A stretch of 64,000 nucleotides of DNA, from contig NZ_VYKK01000004.1 in the NCBI RefSeq assembly GCF_008710135.1, positions 62,001-126,000 on the forward strand, written 5' to 3'. Below are positions 45,595-53,257 of the stretch, piece after piece. The translations under genes were made by a program, and so were the position numbers. Under the pieces are notes generated by a model, which was not told the origin of the DNA, did not search any database, and was given only the letters and a program-made list of their open reading frames with translations. Origin of the DNA: Paenibacillus spiritus (GTDB lineage Bacteria; Bacillota; Bacilli; Paenibacillales; Paenibacillaceae). The stretch's first letter is position 1. Each line of letters begins with the position of its first letter.

Positions 45595-45990
45595 TTAGAA
45601 TTTTATGTACTCATTAAGGCCAGTACTTACTAAATAAGCTTTATCCATATCTTGTTTCAATTCTCCAGGAAGAGATAGCAACTTATACTTAAGTTGTTTT
45701 TTAGGGATGGTAATAATTTGTTCAAAAAGAATAGTTGAGTCTTTAGCAATTCCAGTTTTTTCTGCCTTAATCTCCACATGTGTGGGAAGCCTCTTTTTTG
45801 TGGCGCTAGATGTGACTGGAACTACGAATACTAGAGGCGAATATTTATTGCCCATATCATTGCTAACTACGACAACAGGTCTTGTGCCTCCTTGAACTGA
45901 ACTGTCTTTATCTGGCTCCCCCAGATCTGCAAGATATAAATCATACCTTCTGATTTCATTTTCTTTGCTAATCATTACATTTACACTCAT
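45595..45990 (-). CDS. mazF: MazF/PemK-type endoribonuclease, apparently orphan, 131 aa
   Basis: Cuts mRNA at short sites. The family signature is complete: IRRYDLYLADLGEPD, QGGTRPVVVVSNDMGN, LVFVVPVTSSATKKRL, GIAKDSTILFEQI and a helical end. A MazE antitoxin would be expected directly upstream, but 46.0-46.15 kb holds only a regulatory stretch and then a divergent gene. Either the antitoxin is supplied elsewhere or the toxin is used as a regulated host shut-off enzyme. ATG follows AGGAGTTGAAAGCAT. Confidence 0.9.
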   Translation of the reverse strand: MSVNVMISKENEIRRYDLYLADLGEPDKDSSVQGGTRPVVVVSNDMGNKYSPLVFVVPVTSSATKKRLPTHVEIKAEKTGIAKDSTILFEQIITIPKKQLKYKLLSLPGELKQDMDKAYLVSTGLNEYIKF

Positions 45991-46030
45991 ATGCTTTCAA
46001 CTCCTATTTATTATATATATTTGGTCTGTC

Positions 46031-46085
46031 ATTATAGTATGAACCCTTACATATTATTATATACACATAATTATTTTTGTACATA
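46031..46085 (-). promoter_or_regulatory. mazF upstream region with TATAAT and recurring element
   Basis: On the minus strand ACAAAAATAATTATG is followed by AT-rich sequence and CATACTATAATGAC; TATAAT lies about 40 bases before the mazF start. There is no clear -35. Confidence 0.5.
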
Positions 46086-46154
46086 CGGAACGTTTGTTCT
46101 GTCAAGTATTTTTAACTACAGTGTTAAATATCCCTCTTCTGTGTGAATAATCAC

Positions 46155-46186
46155 TTGACATCTTGGATATATATGTTAGTAATACT
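46155..46186 (+). promoter_or_regulatory. Probable promoter of the RsfA-like gene
   Basis: Plus-strand TTGACA at 46155-46160 is a perfect -35; a -10 could be TAGTAA (46177) or TAATAC (46180), neither strong. It is divergent from the mazF promoter. Confidence 0.5.
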
Positions 46187-46204
46187 AATTTTGGAGGAAT
46201 GAGT

Positions 46205-46675
46205 ATGCAAAGACAGGATAGTTGGACAAATGAAGACGACTTGTTATTAGCCGACACCGTAATAAAACATATTGAGACCGGCAAAACACAATTAGAAGCG
46301 TTTGAAGCAGTAGCCAACATTCTTTCTCGCACAGCAGCCGCTTGTGGGTTTCGCTGGAACAGCAGTGTACGCAAAAGATGTGAAGAACGAATTCAGCAAG
46401 CGAAAATAACACGAAATAAAGACAAGTCAATAAAACAAAATCCTTCTGATAATTCGAATAAATCTAATCCCTCCTTCGATGAGGTAATTAACTACTTAAA
46501 ATATATTAAACTTTATTTAGAGAATTCAAACAAAGAATTGTTATTTTTACGTCAAAAAGTTTCAGAAATCGACAGTGGTACGCCATCCATACTAAGACCA
46601 GAAGAAATAAATAAGCTAGTAACAGCAATGGAGAAAATAATACAACAAAATGAGAAAGAGATGCCAACGGGGTAG
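46205..46675 (+). CDS. RsfA-family (Myb-like) transcription regulator, 156 aa
   Basis: ATG at 46205 follows TGGAGGAATGAGT. Residues 4-66 read QDSWTNEDDLLLADTV, KTQLEAFEAVANILSR and TAAACGFRWNSSVRKR, which is the near-invariant SANT/Myb-like domain of RsfA/YlbO proteins. RsfA is a prespore-specific regulator under SigmaF in Bacillus (known). The rest is an Asn/Ser linker and a coiled coil (NKELLFLRQKVSEID). A rightward gene with its own terminator, so possibly expressed in the lysogen to touch sporulation. Confidence 0.88.
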   Translation: MQRQDSWTNEDDLLLADTVIKHIETGKTQLEAFEAVANILSRTAAACGFRWNSSVRKRCEERIQQAKITRNKDKSIKQNPSDNSNKSNPSFDEVINYLKYIKLYLENSNKELLFLRQKVSEIDSGTPSILRPEEINKLVTAMEKIIQQNEKEMPTG

Positions 46676-46700
46676 TTCCCGAAAGCATCTCTTCATATTT
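46658..46700 (+). terminator. Terminator overlapping the end of the RsfA-like gene
   Basis: GAGATGC (46658-46664) pairs with GCATCTC (46685-46691) with an inner GGG/CCC stem, followed by TTCATATTT. The last codons lie inside the stem. Confidence 0.65.
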
Positions 46701-46734
46701 CATCTAGATTGTGACTTATTCAAGTCTCATTGAC

Positions 46735-46832
46735 TGCCTAATGCTACAAGTGATAAGATTAGTTTGCGGTGATAATCGTTGGCCGTCGGCGCATAGCTGA
46801 TCTCTTGGCGGAGAAATCAGCTATTTTTTATT
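46735..46832 (+). ncRNA. GC-richer intergenic stretch ending in a strong terminator; possible small RNA
   Basis: No open frame is visible here. The segment GCGGTGATAATCGTTGG and GCCGTCGGCGC is far richer in GC than its surroundings, and ATAGCTGAT/ATCAGCTAT (46793-46801, 46816-46824) followed by TTTTTTATTTT is a textbook plus-strand terminator. No gene reads into it except the RsfA-like gene, which already has a terminator. A small regulatory RNA is possible; no known riboswitch class was recognised. Confidence 0.35.
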
Positions 46833-46855
46833 TTAATTAAATTGTATTTATAAAG

Positions 46856-47170
46856 TTATTTGCTATATATCTCTACTGCTCCTGGTCTGATTCTATCAAT
46901 GAAAGGTTCATTGAATTCATAGGTAACAGCATTAAAGTGAATCCTTTGATCAATTTCATACTTAATCTGAAAACCTTCACGGTTTATTGCTTCCCGCTCA
47001 TCGTAATCATGAACTATAACAAGAATATCAATATCGCTATTAGGTTTCGCAGTTCCATTTACTTGAGAACCGAATAACAAGACTTGCTCGATACTTAAGT
47101 ACCTTTTCAACAACTCTTCACTGAACAACTTTGCAGATCTTAATACATCCGGTGACACTTCTTTTTTCAT
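46856..47170 (-). CDS. MNT-type minimal nucleotidyltransferase, 104 aa
   Basis: ATG at 47170 (MKKEVSPDVLRSAKL) follows GTGGAGTTCTG. QVLLFGSQVNGTAKP followed by SDIDILVIV is the GSxxxGxxxxxSDxDL motif of MNT/MntA nucleotidyltransferases. MNT proteins often pair with HEPN toxins and adenylylate them, but no HEPN gene is adjacent, and the upstream small gene is frameshifted. Possibly the remaining half of a lost MNT-HEPN module. Confidence 0.8.
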   Translation of the reverse strand: MKKEVSPDVLRSAKLFSEELLKRYLSIEQVLLFGSQVNGTAKPNSDIDILVIVHDYDEREAINREGFQIKYEIDQRIHFNAVTYEFNEPFIDRIRPGAVEIYSK

Positions 47171-47186
47171 CAGAACTCCACTCACC

Positions 47187-47359
47187 TTAAAAATTATCAT
47201 TTTCAAATGTGATTTCCTGATTATCTAATTTTAGCTTGATTGTCTGTAGTTTTGACTCAAGCCAATCGTGTTTATACACTTTTCAAGCTCACCCTTTGCA
47301 ATGTCTACAGCTTTTAAGACTATCTCAATCTCCAATGTATCCAACCTATTTTTGTCCAT
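47187..47359 (-). pseudogene. Small coiled protein frame broken by a 1-nt deletion
   Basis: ATG at 47359 behind GGGTGGATAAATA gives MDKNRLDTLEIEIVLK to KCINT. Near 47264-47270 the sense shifts frame and continues DWLESKLQTIKLKLDN to FENDNF, up to the MNT gene. One missing base explains both halves. Indel or sequencing error. Confidence 0.55.
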
Positions 47360-47399
47360 TATTTATCCACCCCTCTATCAAAATAAAATCCACATTTTA

Positions 47400-48203
47400 T
47401 TACCTCTTATGGGGATCTTCCACTACTGATACTTTGCTCACATCAAATCCAAGCTCCTCAAGTCTCTTCTTTCCCTCTGCTGTAACAACATTAAGTTTAA
47501 TCGTACTATAGTTATTATCCCCATAGAGTTCAGCTTGCATCTTGTCTCTGCTGTATGGGACTCGATAAAATTCCCTAAGAGAATATATGATAGGCTTTTC
47601 ATTATCATCGTACGACACATGTACAGTACGTGAAGTGCACTTTACTATCACCCCAGCACCATTATATATATCATATCTCATTACACTCAAAGGAACGATA
47701 TCGCCTACATTATATTTTGTAACTTTGTCTTTCTTAAGGTCTTTTTTTGCCCCCAAGATACTAGTCATAGCAAAACAATCCTCTTGTCCAAGAGAACCGG
47801 AATACCTATCTCCGTTATTCTTGATACGATACCCATAAATAGCAGAATCTAATATTTTGGTTACCAGCACGCTGAATATCTTAGTTGATCCGGGCCTCTT
47901 CACTTTCACAAGTTCACCTATTCTAATACCTAACTTATTAAATTCTTCGATGTCTTTTTGATTTTGTTTCTCATCTTCTTCTCTTCGCACTTCGTTCTTT
48001 TTAATCAGTCTTAACTTCCATGCAGGAAGTTCGCTGCTCCTGTGGTTTCCTTCAAGTTTAACCCGTATATACTTATGTAAGTTGGTAGCTAGGCCCTGTA
48101 CTTCGCCTATTTGCCCAGCACGGGCCTGACGCTTATTATCAGAGGTTAATATATCCTCCATTACTTCCACTAAATCTCCGTAGTAAAATAAATATTTGTC
48201 CAT
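47400..48203 (-). CDS. Hypothetical protein with repeated SH3/KOW-like segments, 267 aa
   Basis: Starts MDKYLFYYGDLVEVME. Three segments look alike in plan: GQIGEVQGLATNLHKY, IRIGELVKVKRPGSTK and YNVGDIVPLSVMRYD, each a G-D/E-x-V strand leading a small barrel. It is basic in the middle (EVRREEDEKQNQKD linker). The multiple-barrel layout suggests binding of nucleic acid or protein. Function unknown. Confidence 0.7.
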   Translation of the reverse strand: MDKYLFYYGDLVEVMEDILTSDNKRQARAGQIGEVQGLATNLHKYIRVKLEGNHRSSELPAWKLRLIKKNEVRREEDEKQNQKDIEEFNKLGIRIGELVKVKRPGSTKIFSVLVTKILDSAIYGYRIKNNGDRYSGSLGQEDCFAMTSILGAKKDLKKDKVTKYNVGDIVPLSVMRYDIYNGAGVIVKCTSRTVHVSYDDNEKPIIYSLREFYRVPYSRDKMQAELYGDNNYSTIKLNVVTAEGKKRLEELGFDVSKVSVVEDPHKR

Positions 48204-48249
48204 TCAATTCCTCCTCTCATGATAAATCTTGCATTTCACATGGTCGTTC

Positions 48250-48516
48250 TCACGCAGACAATTTATGACCTAAAAGTCCAGCAATTTTTCCTGCTTGGGA
48301 TTTGGTAATTGAAAAATCACCAACAATGCTGTCATCTTCGTCCACAAAATCGATTACCACCTCTGGGTCGCCTTTATTCTCCGAAAATTCATTCTTGATA
48401 CGGTTGAAAATTATTCTCGTCTCGTCCTCAGTGCCAGTATTTAGTGACAGCAATGCCTCAAACTTGTTTTCTACAGTATTGATTTTTGTGAACACTAATC
48501 CCCATGTATTATTCAT
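48250..48516 (-). CDS. Hypothetical protein, 88 aa, one of two paralogues
   Basis: Starts MNNTWGLVFTKINTVE, with FEALLSLNTG, a helix, then PEVVIDFVDEDDSIVG and AGLLGHKLSA. It matches the gene at 50194-50457 along the whole length (NTWGxxFxKxNT, LLSLN, GHxxxx), so they are clear duplicates. No family recognised. ATG follows AGGAGAGTAATACT. Confidence 0.75.
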   Translation of the reverse strand: MNNTWGLVFTKINTVENKFEALLSLNTGTEDETRIIFNRIKNEFSENKGDPEVVIDFVDEDDSIVGDFSITKSQAGKIAGLLGHKLSA

Positions 48517-48631
48517 AGTATTACTCTCCTCTTTTTAGTTTTAATAAATCATTCCTTTTACTGTTTCACTCACTACTATACTCTTAAGCAAACGGCCCTA
48601 CTCATTTTTCCCCATTCCTTACTTATTCATC

Positions 48632-48832
48632 TTATTCATCTTTACCATACACCACAGCCTCCATATAGGCCATATTTTGAGCGTATGCGAGTTCCCAGCA
48701 GTACTTAGCATTCACCTTCAAGCACATTGCCATCTCGTTAAACTCAGCCTCTGTAAGCTGTCTCAATTGATTGATTGTATACAGTTCAGCCATTCTCTGA
48801 TGAACAGGCAATATATGAGTTGTATATTCCAC
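48632..48832 (-). CDS. Small helical protein, 66 aa, GTG start
   Basis: GTG at 48832 lies eight bases after AGGGAGAG; a longer frame from ATG 48910 lacks a ribosome binding site. Reads (M)EYTTHILPVHQRMAEL, then LRQLTEAEFNEMAMCL and KYCWELAYAQNMAYME. This resembles a family of small proteins I associate with Paenibacillus genomes and phages (not verified). It supports a Paenibacillaceae host. Confidence 0.7.
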   Translation of the reverse strand: MEYTTHILPVHQRMAELYTINQLRQLTEAEFNEMAMCLKVNAKYCWELAYAQNMAYMEAVVYGKDE

Positions 48833-48916
48833 TTTATCATCTCTCCCTTGTTCTCTTGATGATAAAGTATATGCACAATTAGTTGTGAAATTGCATGTCC
48901 ACTTGTGCATTTATGG

Positions 48917-49165
48917 TCATTCTTTTACACGCTGCCATACCTCTTCGATTGTCCAGCGCTTTGAAACACCTGCTTCATCGGCTTGTCCGTTTAAATAGTC
49001 AACAATTTTATATGCCAACTCCAAACCAGGCAAAGTCTTTCCCCTGGTCAAATTGGTTACTGTATTACGATGAACTCCCCATATGGTCGCAAGCTCTTCA
49101 TTTGTAACATCTGATCTCACTTCCAATAAGGCAAATCTCAGATTACACTTTATATTAAATGACAT
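48917..49165 (-). CDS. XRE-type helix-turn-helix regulator, 82 aa
   Basis: Residues 20-55 read TNEELATIWGVHRNTV and TNLTRGKTLPGLELAY, the helix-turn-helix of the XRE/Cro family, ending YLNGQADEAG and VWQRVKE. Such single-domain proteins are phage repressors or antitoxin-like regulators. ATG follows AAGGGGGATCCTT. It lies upstream of the small gene at 48832 and is probably cotranscribed with it. Confidence 0.82.
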   Translation of the reverse strand: MSFNIKCNLRFALLEVRSDVTNEELATIWGVHRNTVTNLTRGKTLPGLELAYKIVDYLNGQADEAGVSKRWTIEEVWQRVKE

Positions 49166-49244
49166 AAGGATCCCCCTTCACCCATTAAACCTAAAAAAGA
49201 AGGAAATTGCTTCGGCATTACAAGTTAACCAATCAACCAATTTA

Positions 49245-49683
49245 TTAAAACTTCATTCTTTCTTTTATAAGTCTATATGTATGTTCAAGCTCTCTGGGAA
49301 AATATTGAGACATTAGACGACGATAAGATTCTTCATATTTTTTATACAAAAAAATGTTCTTTGACCACTAGAGCCTTCTCCTGAATTTCTTCAAACTGAT
49401 CTGCTGTAATATCAATCTTATAACCCCGAAATTCTAACCAAGCATGAGTTTTTTGAAAATGGTGTTCTTCTCTGTTTTCAAAATACTCGCCACACACGTA
49501 AAAGCAATCAAATCCAAATTCTTCAAGCTGCCACTTTCCCAGTAACTCACTTGTATCTCCACACGTTCCAGATGGAAAGTCAAAACTTAAAGTGGAATTA
49601 TTGAACTTTCCATCTTGTCTTATTGATTCAATGACATTCCAAAACCGATAACAAATCGCTTCTAATTGTTATTGTTCCTTCAT
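49245..49683 (-). pseudogene. Transglutaminase/papain-like cysteine-peptidase-type protein, broken twice
   Basis: ATG 49683 gives MKEQ and then TAA (49671-49669), after which the frame stays open: QLEAICYRFWNVIESI, DFPSGTCGDTSELLG, CFYVCGEYFENREEHH, THAWLEFRGYKIDITA. Cys of TCGD, His of HAWLE and Asp of DITADQF match a bacterial transglutaminase-like family. At a T7 run (49348-49354) the sense shifts frame and continues LYKKYEESYRRLMSQY to KERMKF. Two lesions in about 145 codons suggest decay, or a stop plus a sequencing error. Confidence 0.65.
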
Positions 49684-49725
49684 ACAGAGGACACTCCTCC
49701 ACAAGCTTGATAAGGTGGTATTCAT

Positions 49726-50076
49726 TCACTTAGATGAATTAGGATTAATTTTATCAATCACTTTCATCAACTCATGCAAACCAGTCAATGCTTCAGCAGC
49801 CTGCTTGGGGTTTTTTATAGCATCAGACATAAAATCTTTAGTGAAATCTGTCTGTGCATTTTTTTCGTAAAGTTTAACTTGAGCATCAAGTTGGCTATTA
49901 ATTTTATCAATTTCATTTTGGTGTTGAAGTAATAACTTATCGATTTCTAGCTTGTAAATTTTCTCCTGTTTCTTTAAATCAGACTTATACTGATGCCTCA
50001 AACCCATGTAGGTAAGACCAGATGTTATTAATGAAACCAGGATAGGTGTAGCGACAGTTAGTGCAGTGTTATCCAT
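49726..50076 (-). CDS. Membrane-anchored coiled-coil protein, 116 aa
   Basis: Starts MDNTALTVATPILVSL, with a single transmembrane helix through residue 26, then a basic linker (GLRHQYKSDLKKQEK) and a coiled coil (LLQHQNEIDKINSQL). The topology recalls superinfection-exclusion or spanin-like proteins, but nothing more specific is visible. ATG follows GGGAGGGAACCGC. Confidence 0.72.
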   Translation of the reverse strand: MDNTALTVATPILVSLITSGLTYMGLRHQYKSDLKKQEKIYKLEIDKLLLQHQNEIDKINSQLDAQVKLYEKNAQTDFTKDFMSDAIKNPKQAAEALTGLHELMKVIDKINPNSSK

Positions 50077-50193
50077 GCGGTTCCCTCCCTATAATAGTTA
50101 TTTGACCATGAACTATTTATCAGTAATTCTTTCCAACTTGTCTAAAATAGTTGTATTCTAGCATGTGTTTGGTCATATAGTGGTCAAGCCTCC

Positions 50194-50457
50194 TTAATCA
50201 ATAGTGTGACCGAGCATGGCCGCAATATTAATAGCTGTTGTCTTTGTAACAGAATAATCATCGACAATGTCATCACTTGGATCAAGTAAATCTAAAACAA
50301 TTTCTGGTTCGCCGTTGTTCTCCTTGAAGCTCTCTTTAATGGATTTGAACAAATCTATTGTCTTTGTTTCGTCTCCAATATTCAGTGACAGCAAAGTTTC
50401 AAATTCATTTGATTTCGTATTCACTTTGACAAAATTAAAGCCCCATGTGTTTTCCAT
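50194..50457 (-). CDS. Hypothetical protein, 87 aa, paralogue of 48250
   Basis: ATG at 50457 (MENTWGFNFVKVNTK) lies seven bases after AAGGGATG; the longer frame has no ribosome binding site. Contains LLSLNIGDETKTIDLF, PEIVLDLLDPSDDIVD and AAMLGHTID. Full-length similarity to the gene at 48250 shows a duplication with two genes and a broken gene between. Confidence 0.75.
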   Translation of the reverse strand: MENTWGFNFVKVNTKSNEFETLLSLNIGDETKTIDLFKSIKESFKENNGEPEIVLDLLDPSDDIVDDYSVTKTTAINIAAMLGHTID

Positions 50458-50496
50458 AACTAAACATCCCTTCTCTATTTGAAATAGCCACTTCAC

Positions 50497-51078
50497 CTAC
50501 AACAGTCTGAGATTATTTTTTGCATGATACTCAGCCCAACATTTAATGAACGCATCGGGATTTTCTTTTAGCGATCTTCTGTACTTTAAATACTTTCGTT
50601 TAAGTGGCTTCATTTCATTGTTCCAAACGTCGCTGTTAACCCAATCCCAAATATCAAAATAAATCGTATCAAATTTTGTTCCTTTTGGGTGTTCATATGT
50701 AAATACATCGCCATGAATAATCCTTACTTTATCATTTAGTTCAAGTTGCTTTCCTACTAATTCAATAACTTCTTCATGTTTTTCTAGAATTGTTATCGTT
50801 TTGATTTTTTCGTCTTTTAAAATTGGTATAAGAATCATCCCGATGCCAAGGCCAGCGATAAACACATCTCCATGAGCCTTTCTAACAAATTCTGAATTAG
50901 TTCTTTGTTCCATAGGAGTATCGGACATAACGACTTCTCCACTACGAGTTAAGCGCGTATATGTCCCATCAGGAATATAATCTCTCCAGGATCTGTTTTC
51001 TTTAGTAATGGTGAATTTACTAAGTTTGAATTTACCCATTTCTCTCTCTTCGAGAAATTCTGCCATAGGCGTAAACAT
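50497..51078 (-). CDS. SAM-dependent methyltransferase-like (class I), 193 aa
   Basis: Starts MFTPMAEFLEEREMGK behind AGGAGGAGAACA. Motif I is VFIAGLGIGMILIP near residue 70, acidic loop TITILEKHEEVIEL, RIIHGDVFTYEHP and motif IV DTIYFDIWDWVNSD. The layout resembles spermidine-synthase-like class I enzymes. The substrate is unknown; phages use such genes for DNA, protein or small-molecule methylation. Confidence 0.78.
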   Translation of the reverse strand: MFTPMAEFLEEREMGKFKLSKFTITKENRSWRDYIPDGTYTRLTRSGEVVMSDTPMEQRTNSEFVRKAHGDVFIAGLGIGMILIPILKDEKIKTITILEKHEEVIELVGKQLELNDKVRIIHGDVFTYEHPKGTKFDTIYFDIWDWVNSDVWNNEMKPLKRKYLKYRRSLKENPDAFIKCWAEYHAKNNLRLL

Positions 51079-51111
51079 TGTTCTCCTCCTTCTTCTTATA
51101 AAGCAGTCATT

Positions 51112-51471
51112 TCAAACAAATTGAATAGAGATTCCGTCTTCACTTGTCTGAACACTCACTGTTAATTCTACCTGTTTATTTTCTTCAATTTGCTTTAGTA
51201 CTTGCACTTCATCGTTCGTAAAATTCCCATCAATGAAGAGCTTATAATTGTCTTTTCTCCCTTCAAGTTCATCAACAAGGTATTCGTTTATCCCTTTAAC
51301 CAGATCTTCGATTTTATCCATCTTATCAATCATAAGAAATTTATCTTCCGAATAAATCATGACCATCGTGACAGGTACACCTTTATAGTCGAAGAAAATA
51401 TCTCCTTTTTCTTCATTGAAGATTTCAGCCATTGCTATATTCTTTCTTGCTTTCCCTTTAATCAGTCTCAT
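51112..51471 (-). CDS. Hypothetical protein, 119 aa
   Basis: Starts MRLIKGKARKNIAMAE after AAGGAGATGCAAAC. Beta-rich with KGVPVTMVMIYSEDKF, DKMDKIEDLVKGINEY and an N-x-Y strand near the end. No cysteine or histidine motif. Unrecognised. It lies between the nuclease-like and methyltransferase-like genes. Confidence 0.7.
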   Translation of the reverse strand: MRLIKGKARKNIAMAEIFNEEKGDIFFDYKGVPVTMVMIYSEDKFLMIDKMDKIEDLVKGINEYLVDELEGRKDNYKLFIDGNFTNDEVQVLKQIEENKQVELTVSVQTSEDGISIQFV

Positions 51472-51494
51472 GTTTGCATCTCCTTATAAAATAG

Positions 51495-51992
51495 TTATTT
51501 CAATTTGTTTTTAATACTTTGCAGCCTCAATATCTGTACAACTTCATTTTTGGAAAGTGGTAAACTAAGTGCATGTTGTTCAAGTTCTTGAACTATATCT
51601 TCAATAAATCTCACTTCGATATTTTCCTGAGTGAATTTACTTATCCATTTTGAACGGTTTATTGGTTTTCCTAAAAGGCTATACGTAGTGATAAATATCT
51701 TCTTGATATGATAGCCATGTGATCCACCCACAATATCTTCTATCTTGTCGTTTCGGTCTAGAGCGTTTAGTTGATTAACAAAATGAAGAAATCCATTCTG
51801 TTTGTTCTCACCGCCGCTGATTTTAGTTGAACCAGTTCGAATCTTCACTTCGCAGTCAAGAATTTCCTTGGTCTTGATATTTACCGCAAGGATGTCAATA
51901 TCAGAATGAAATTGTCCATAATCAATTCCATCTATAATGAAATAATTTTTAGAAGCAAGCCACGCATATACAATTTTCTCATTAACATCCAT
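51495..51992 (-). CDS. PD-(D/E)XK nuclease-like protein, 165 aa
   Basis: NEKIVYAWLASKNYFI gives the early Glu, HSDIDILAVNIKTKE the catalytic Asp, and DCEVKIRTGSTKIS the E-x-K pair, in the spacing of the restriction-endonuclease-like fold. The second half, KKIFITTYSLLGKP, is shared with type II or repair nucleases of phages. It is the second of three such proteins here (others 17536 and 56531). Target unknown. Confidence 0.75.
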   Translation of the reverse strand: MDVNEKIVYAWLASKNYFIIDGIDYGQFHSDIDILAVNIKTKEILDCEVKIRTGSTKISGGENKQNGFLHFVNQLNALDRNDKIEDIVGGSHGYHIKKIFITTYSLLGKPINRSKWISKFTQENIEVRFIEDIVQELEQHALSLPLSKNEVVQILRLQSIKNKLK

Positions 51993-52066
51993 AATAATCA
52001 GCCCCCAAACCGTTCTTTACAATGTATTTCGCCATACTGATCAAATAAACCATTCATTTAGAAACC

Positions 52067-53107
52067 CTAGATGCCTACAACAGATTTAACCTTACTCTTC
52101 ATATTTCTGATAATCAACAAAGCATGAAACAATTCAGGAGCAATCAAGTAGGCATCGACTAAACGATTTTTTGATTGTTTTTCCCTTTTCCATGTTCTCA
52201 TCAATTCCTTCATTTCTTTTGTTGTTCCTGGATATTGAATTTCAATATCCTTAAGGAGCTTGCGAATATATATAGATTTCGCCGATTGCAGGCAACTACT
52301 TAAATTGTAGAAATAGTTATCAATCATTTCTCCCTTAAGCAAAGTCATGGCTACCTCCTTGAGATTAGGATTTTTCCCAAGCATAAAGTAACCAGCTCTC
52401 TTTAGTGCATCAGCAAAGTCGAATTTTTTAATGTTGTAGTTATTAGTAAGAGATCCTTTGCGCTGGACGTAATAGGAATATACGTCTTGTAATGAAACTA
52501 CCTTATCGGCTACACTAAGAGCCTTAAAAGCGAACTCTTGATCCTCACCATTTACGCAGCAGGGAGTATATCTGATGTTGTGGTCATTTAGTTGTTTGCG
52601 GTTATACAGCCCACTTATAGCGCTTATCATTCGTATTGACTTATCCAGTACAAGTTTTTTAAGTGTCTCTTCTCCGTTCATCATGAGCGTGTTATCATAG
52701 GGAAGAATACTATGATAGTCGTTAATAAGTTCTCCTTGCTCTGTGACTTTTCTCCATTTCCAGAATACTAAATCTGGATGTTCGTCTTTAATGACATTGT
52801 TAAGAGTTTCAATCAATTTAATCTCTACATAATCATCTCCGTCGAGAAAGTAAACATATTCGCCAGTAGATGCTTCAATTCCTGTATTTCTTGCTACACT
52901 TACTCCGGCATTCTCTTGATTGATAATTTTTACGTTATGTAGTTTATTCTGAGCGATGTACTCTGTAATTACCTGTAATGTTGAATCGATAGAACCATCA
53001 TTGACAATAACTAATTCAAAATTATTATCTGTCTGATTGGCTAATGAATTAAGTGTACGTGTAACGTGTTTCTCTACATTGTAAACCGGAATGATTACAG
53101 AAATCAC
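52067..53107 (-). CDS. Family 2 glycosyltransferase, 346 aa
   Basis: GTG at 53107 follows GGGGGTGTATCCAA, giving (M)ISVIIPVYNVEKHV. Then NFELVIVNDGSIDST (metal-binding region), GEYVYFLDGDDYVE (the DxD-type motif) and CVNGEDQEFAFKALS: a standard GT-A fold of the CPS-type GT2 family. It transfers a sugar onto surface polymer or teichoic acid. The C-terminal 100 residues are basic and helical. Lysogenic conversion that blocks superinfection is a likely role. Confidence 0.92.
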   Translation of the reverse strand: MISVIIPVYNVEKHVTRTLNSLANQTDNNFELVIVNDGSIDSTLQVITEYIAQNKLHNVKIINQENAGVSVARNTGIEASTGEYVYFLDGDDYVEIKLIETLNNVIKDEHPDLVFWKWRKVTEQGELINDYHSILPYDNTLMMNGEETLKKLVLDKSIRMISAISGLYNRKQLNDHNIRYTPCCVNGEDQEFAFKALSVADKVVSLQDVYSYYVQRKGSLTNNYNIKKFDFADALKRAGYFMLGKNPNLKEVAMTLLKGEMIDNYFYNLSSCLQSAKSIYIRKLLKDIEIQYPGTTKEMKELMRTWKREKQSKNRLVDAYLIAPELFHALLIIRNMKSKVKSVVGI

Positions 53108-53194
53108 TTGGATACACCCCCAGATAATTTTACGATAGCTGTAAAAAAATATCAATAAATATATTTAGTAAAATTATTATTTTTGTATAAAACT

Positions 53195-53250
53195 GAAACT
53201 AAGGCGGTTTTCTTCGTCTACTACAAAATAACCACCTTAGTTGTTTTTAG
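53195..53250. terminator. Bidirectional terminator ahead of the glycosyltransferase
   Basis: AACTAAGGCGGTT (53197-53209) and AACCACCTTAGTT (53230-53242) pair with a single mismatch and are flanked by TTTTT on the plus side and TTTTAT on the minus side. It isolates the glycosyltransferase, which then has its own upstream element (ACAAAAATAATAATTTTAC at 53165-53185). Confidence 0.85.
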
Positions 53251-53257
53251 TTATATT

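Noticed and set aside
46735-46832. Known riboswitch or T-box
   Set aside because: I could not match any conserved core, and the downstream gene is on the opposite strand.
48560-48632. Short frame MSRAVCLRV resembling the start of a serine recombinase
   Set aside because: Only nine codons before a stop, and no further recombinase sequence follows in any frame.
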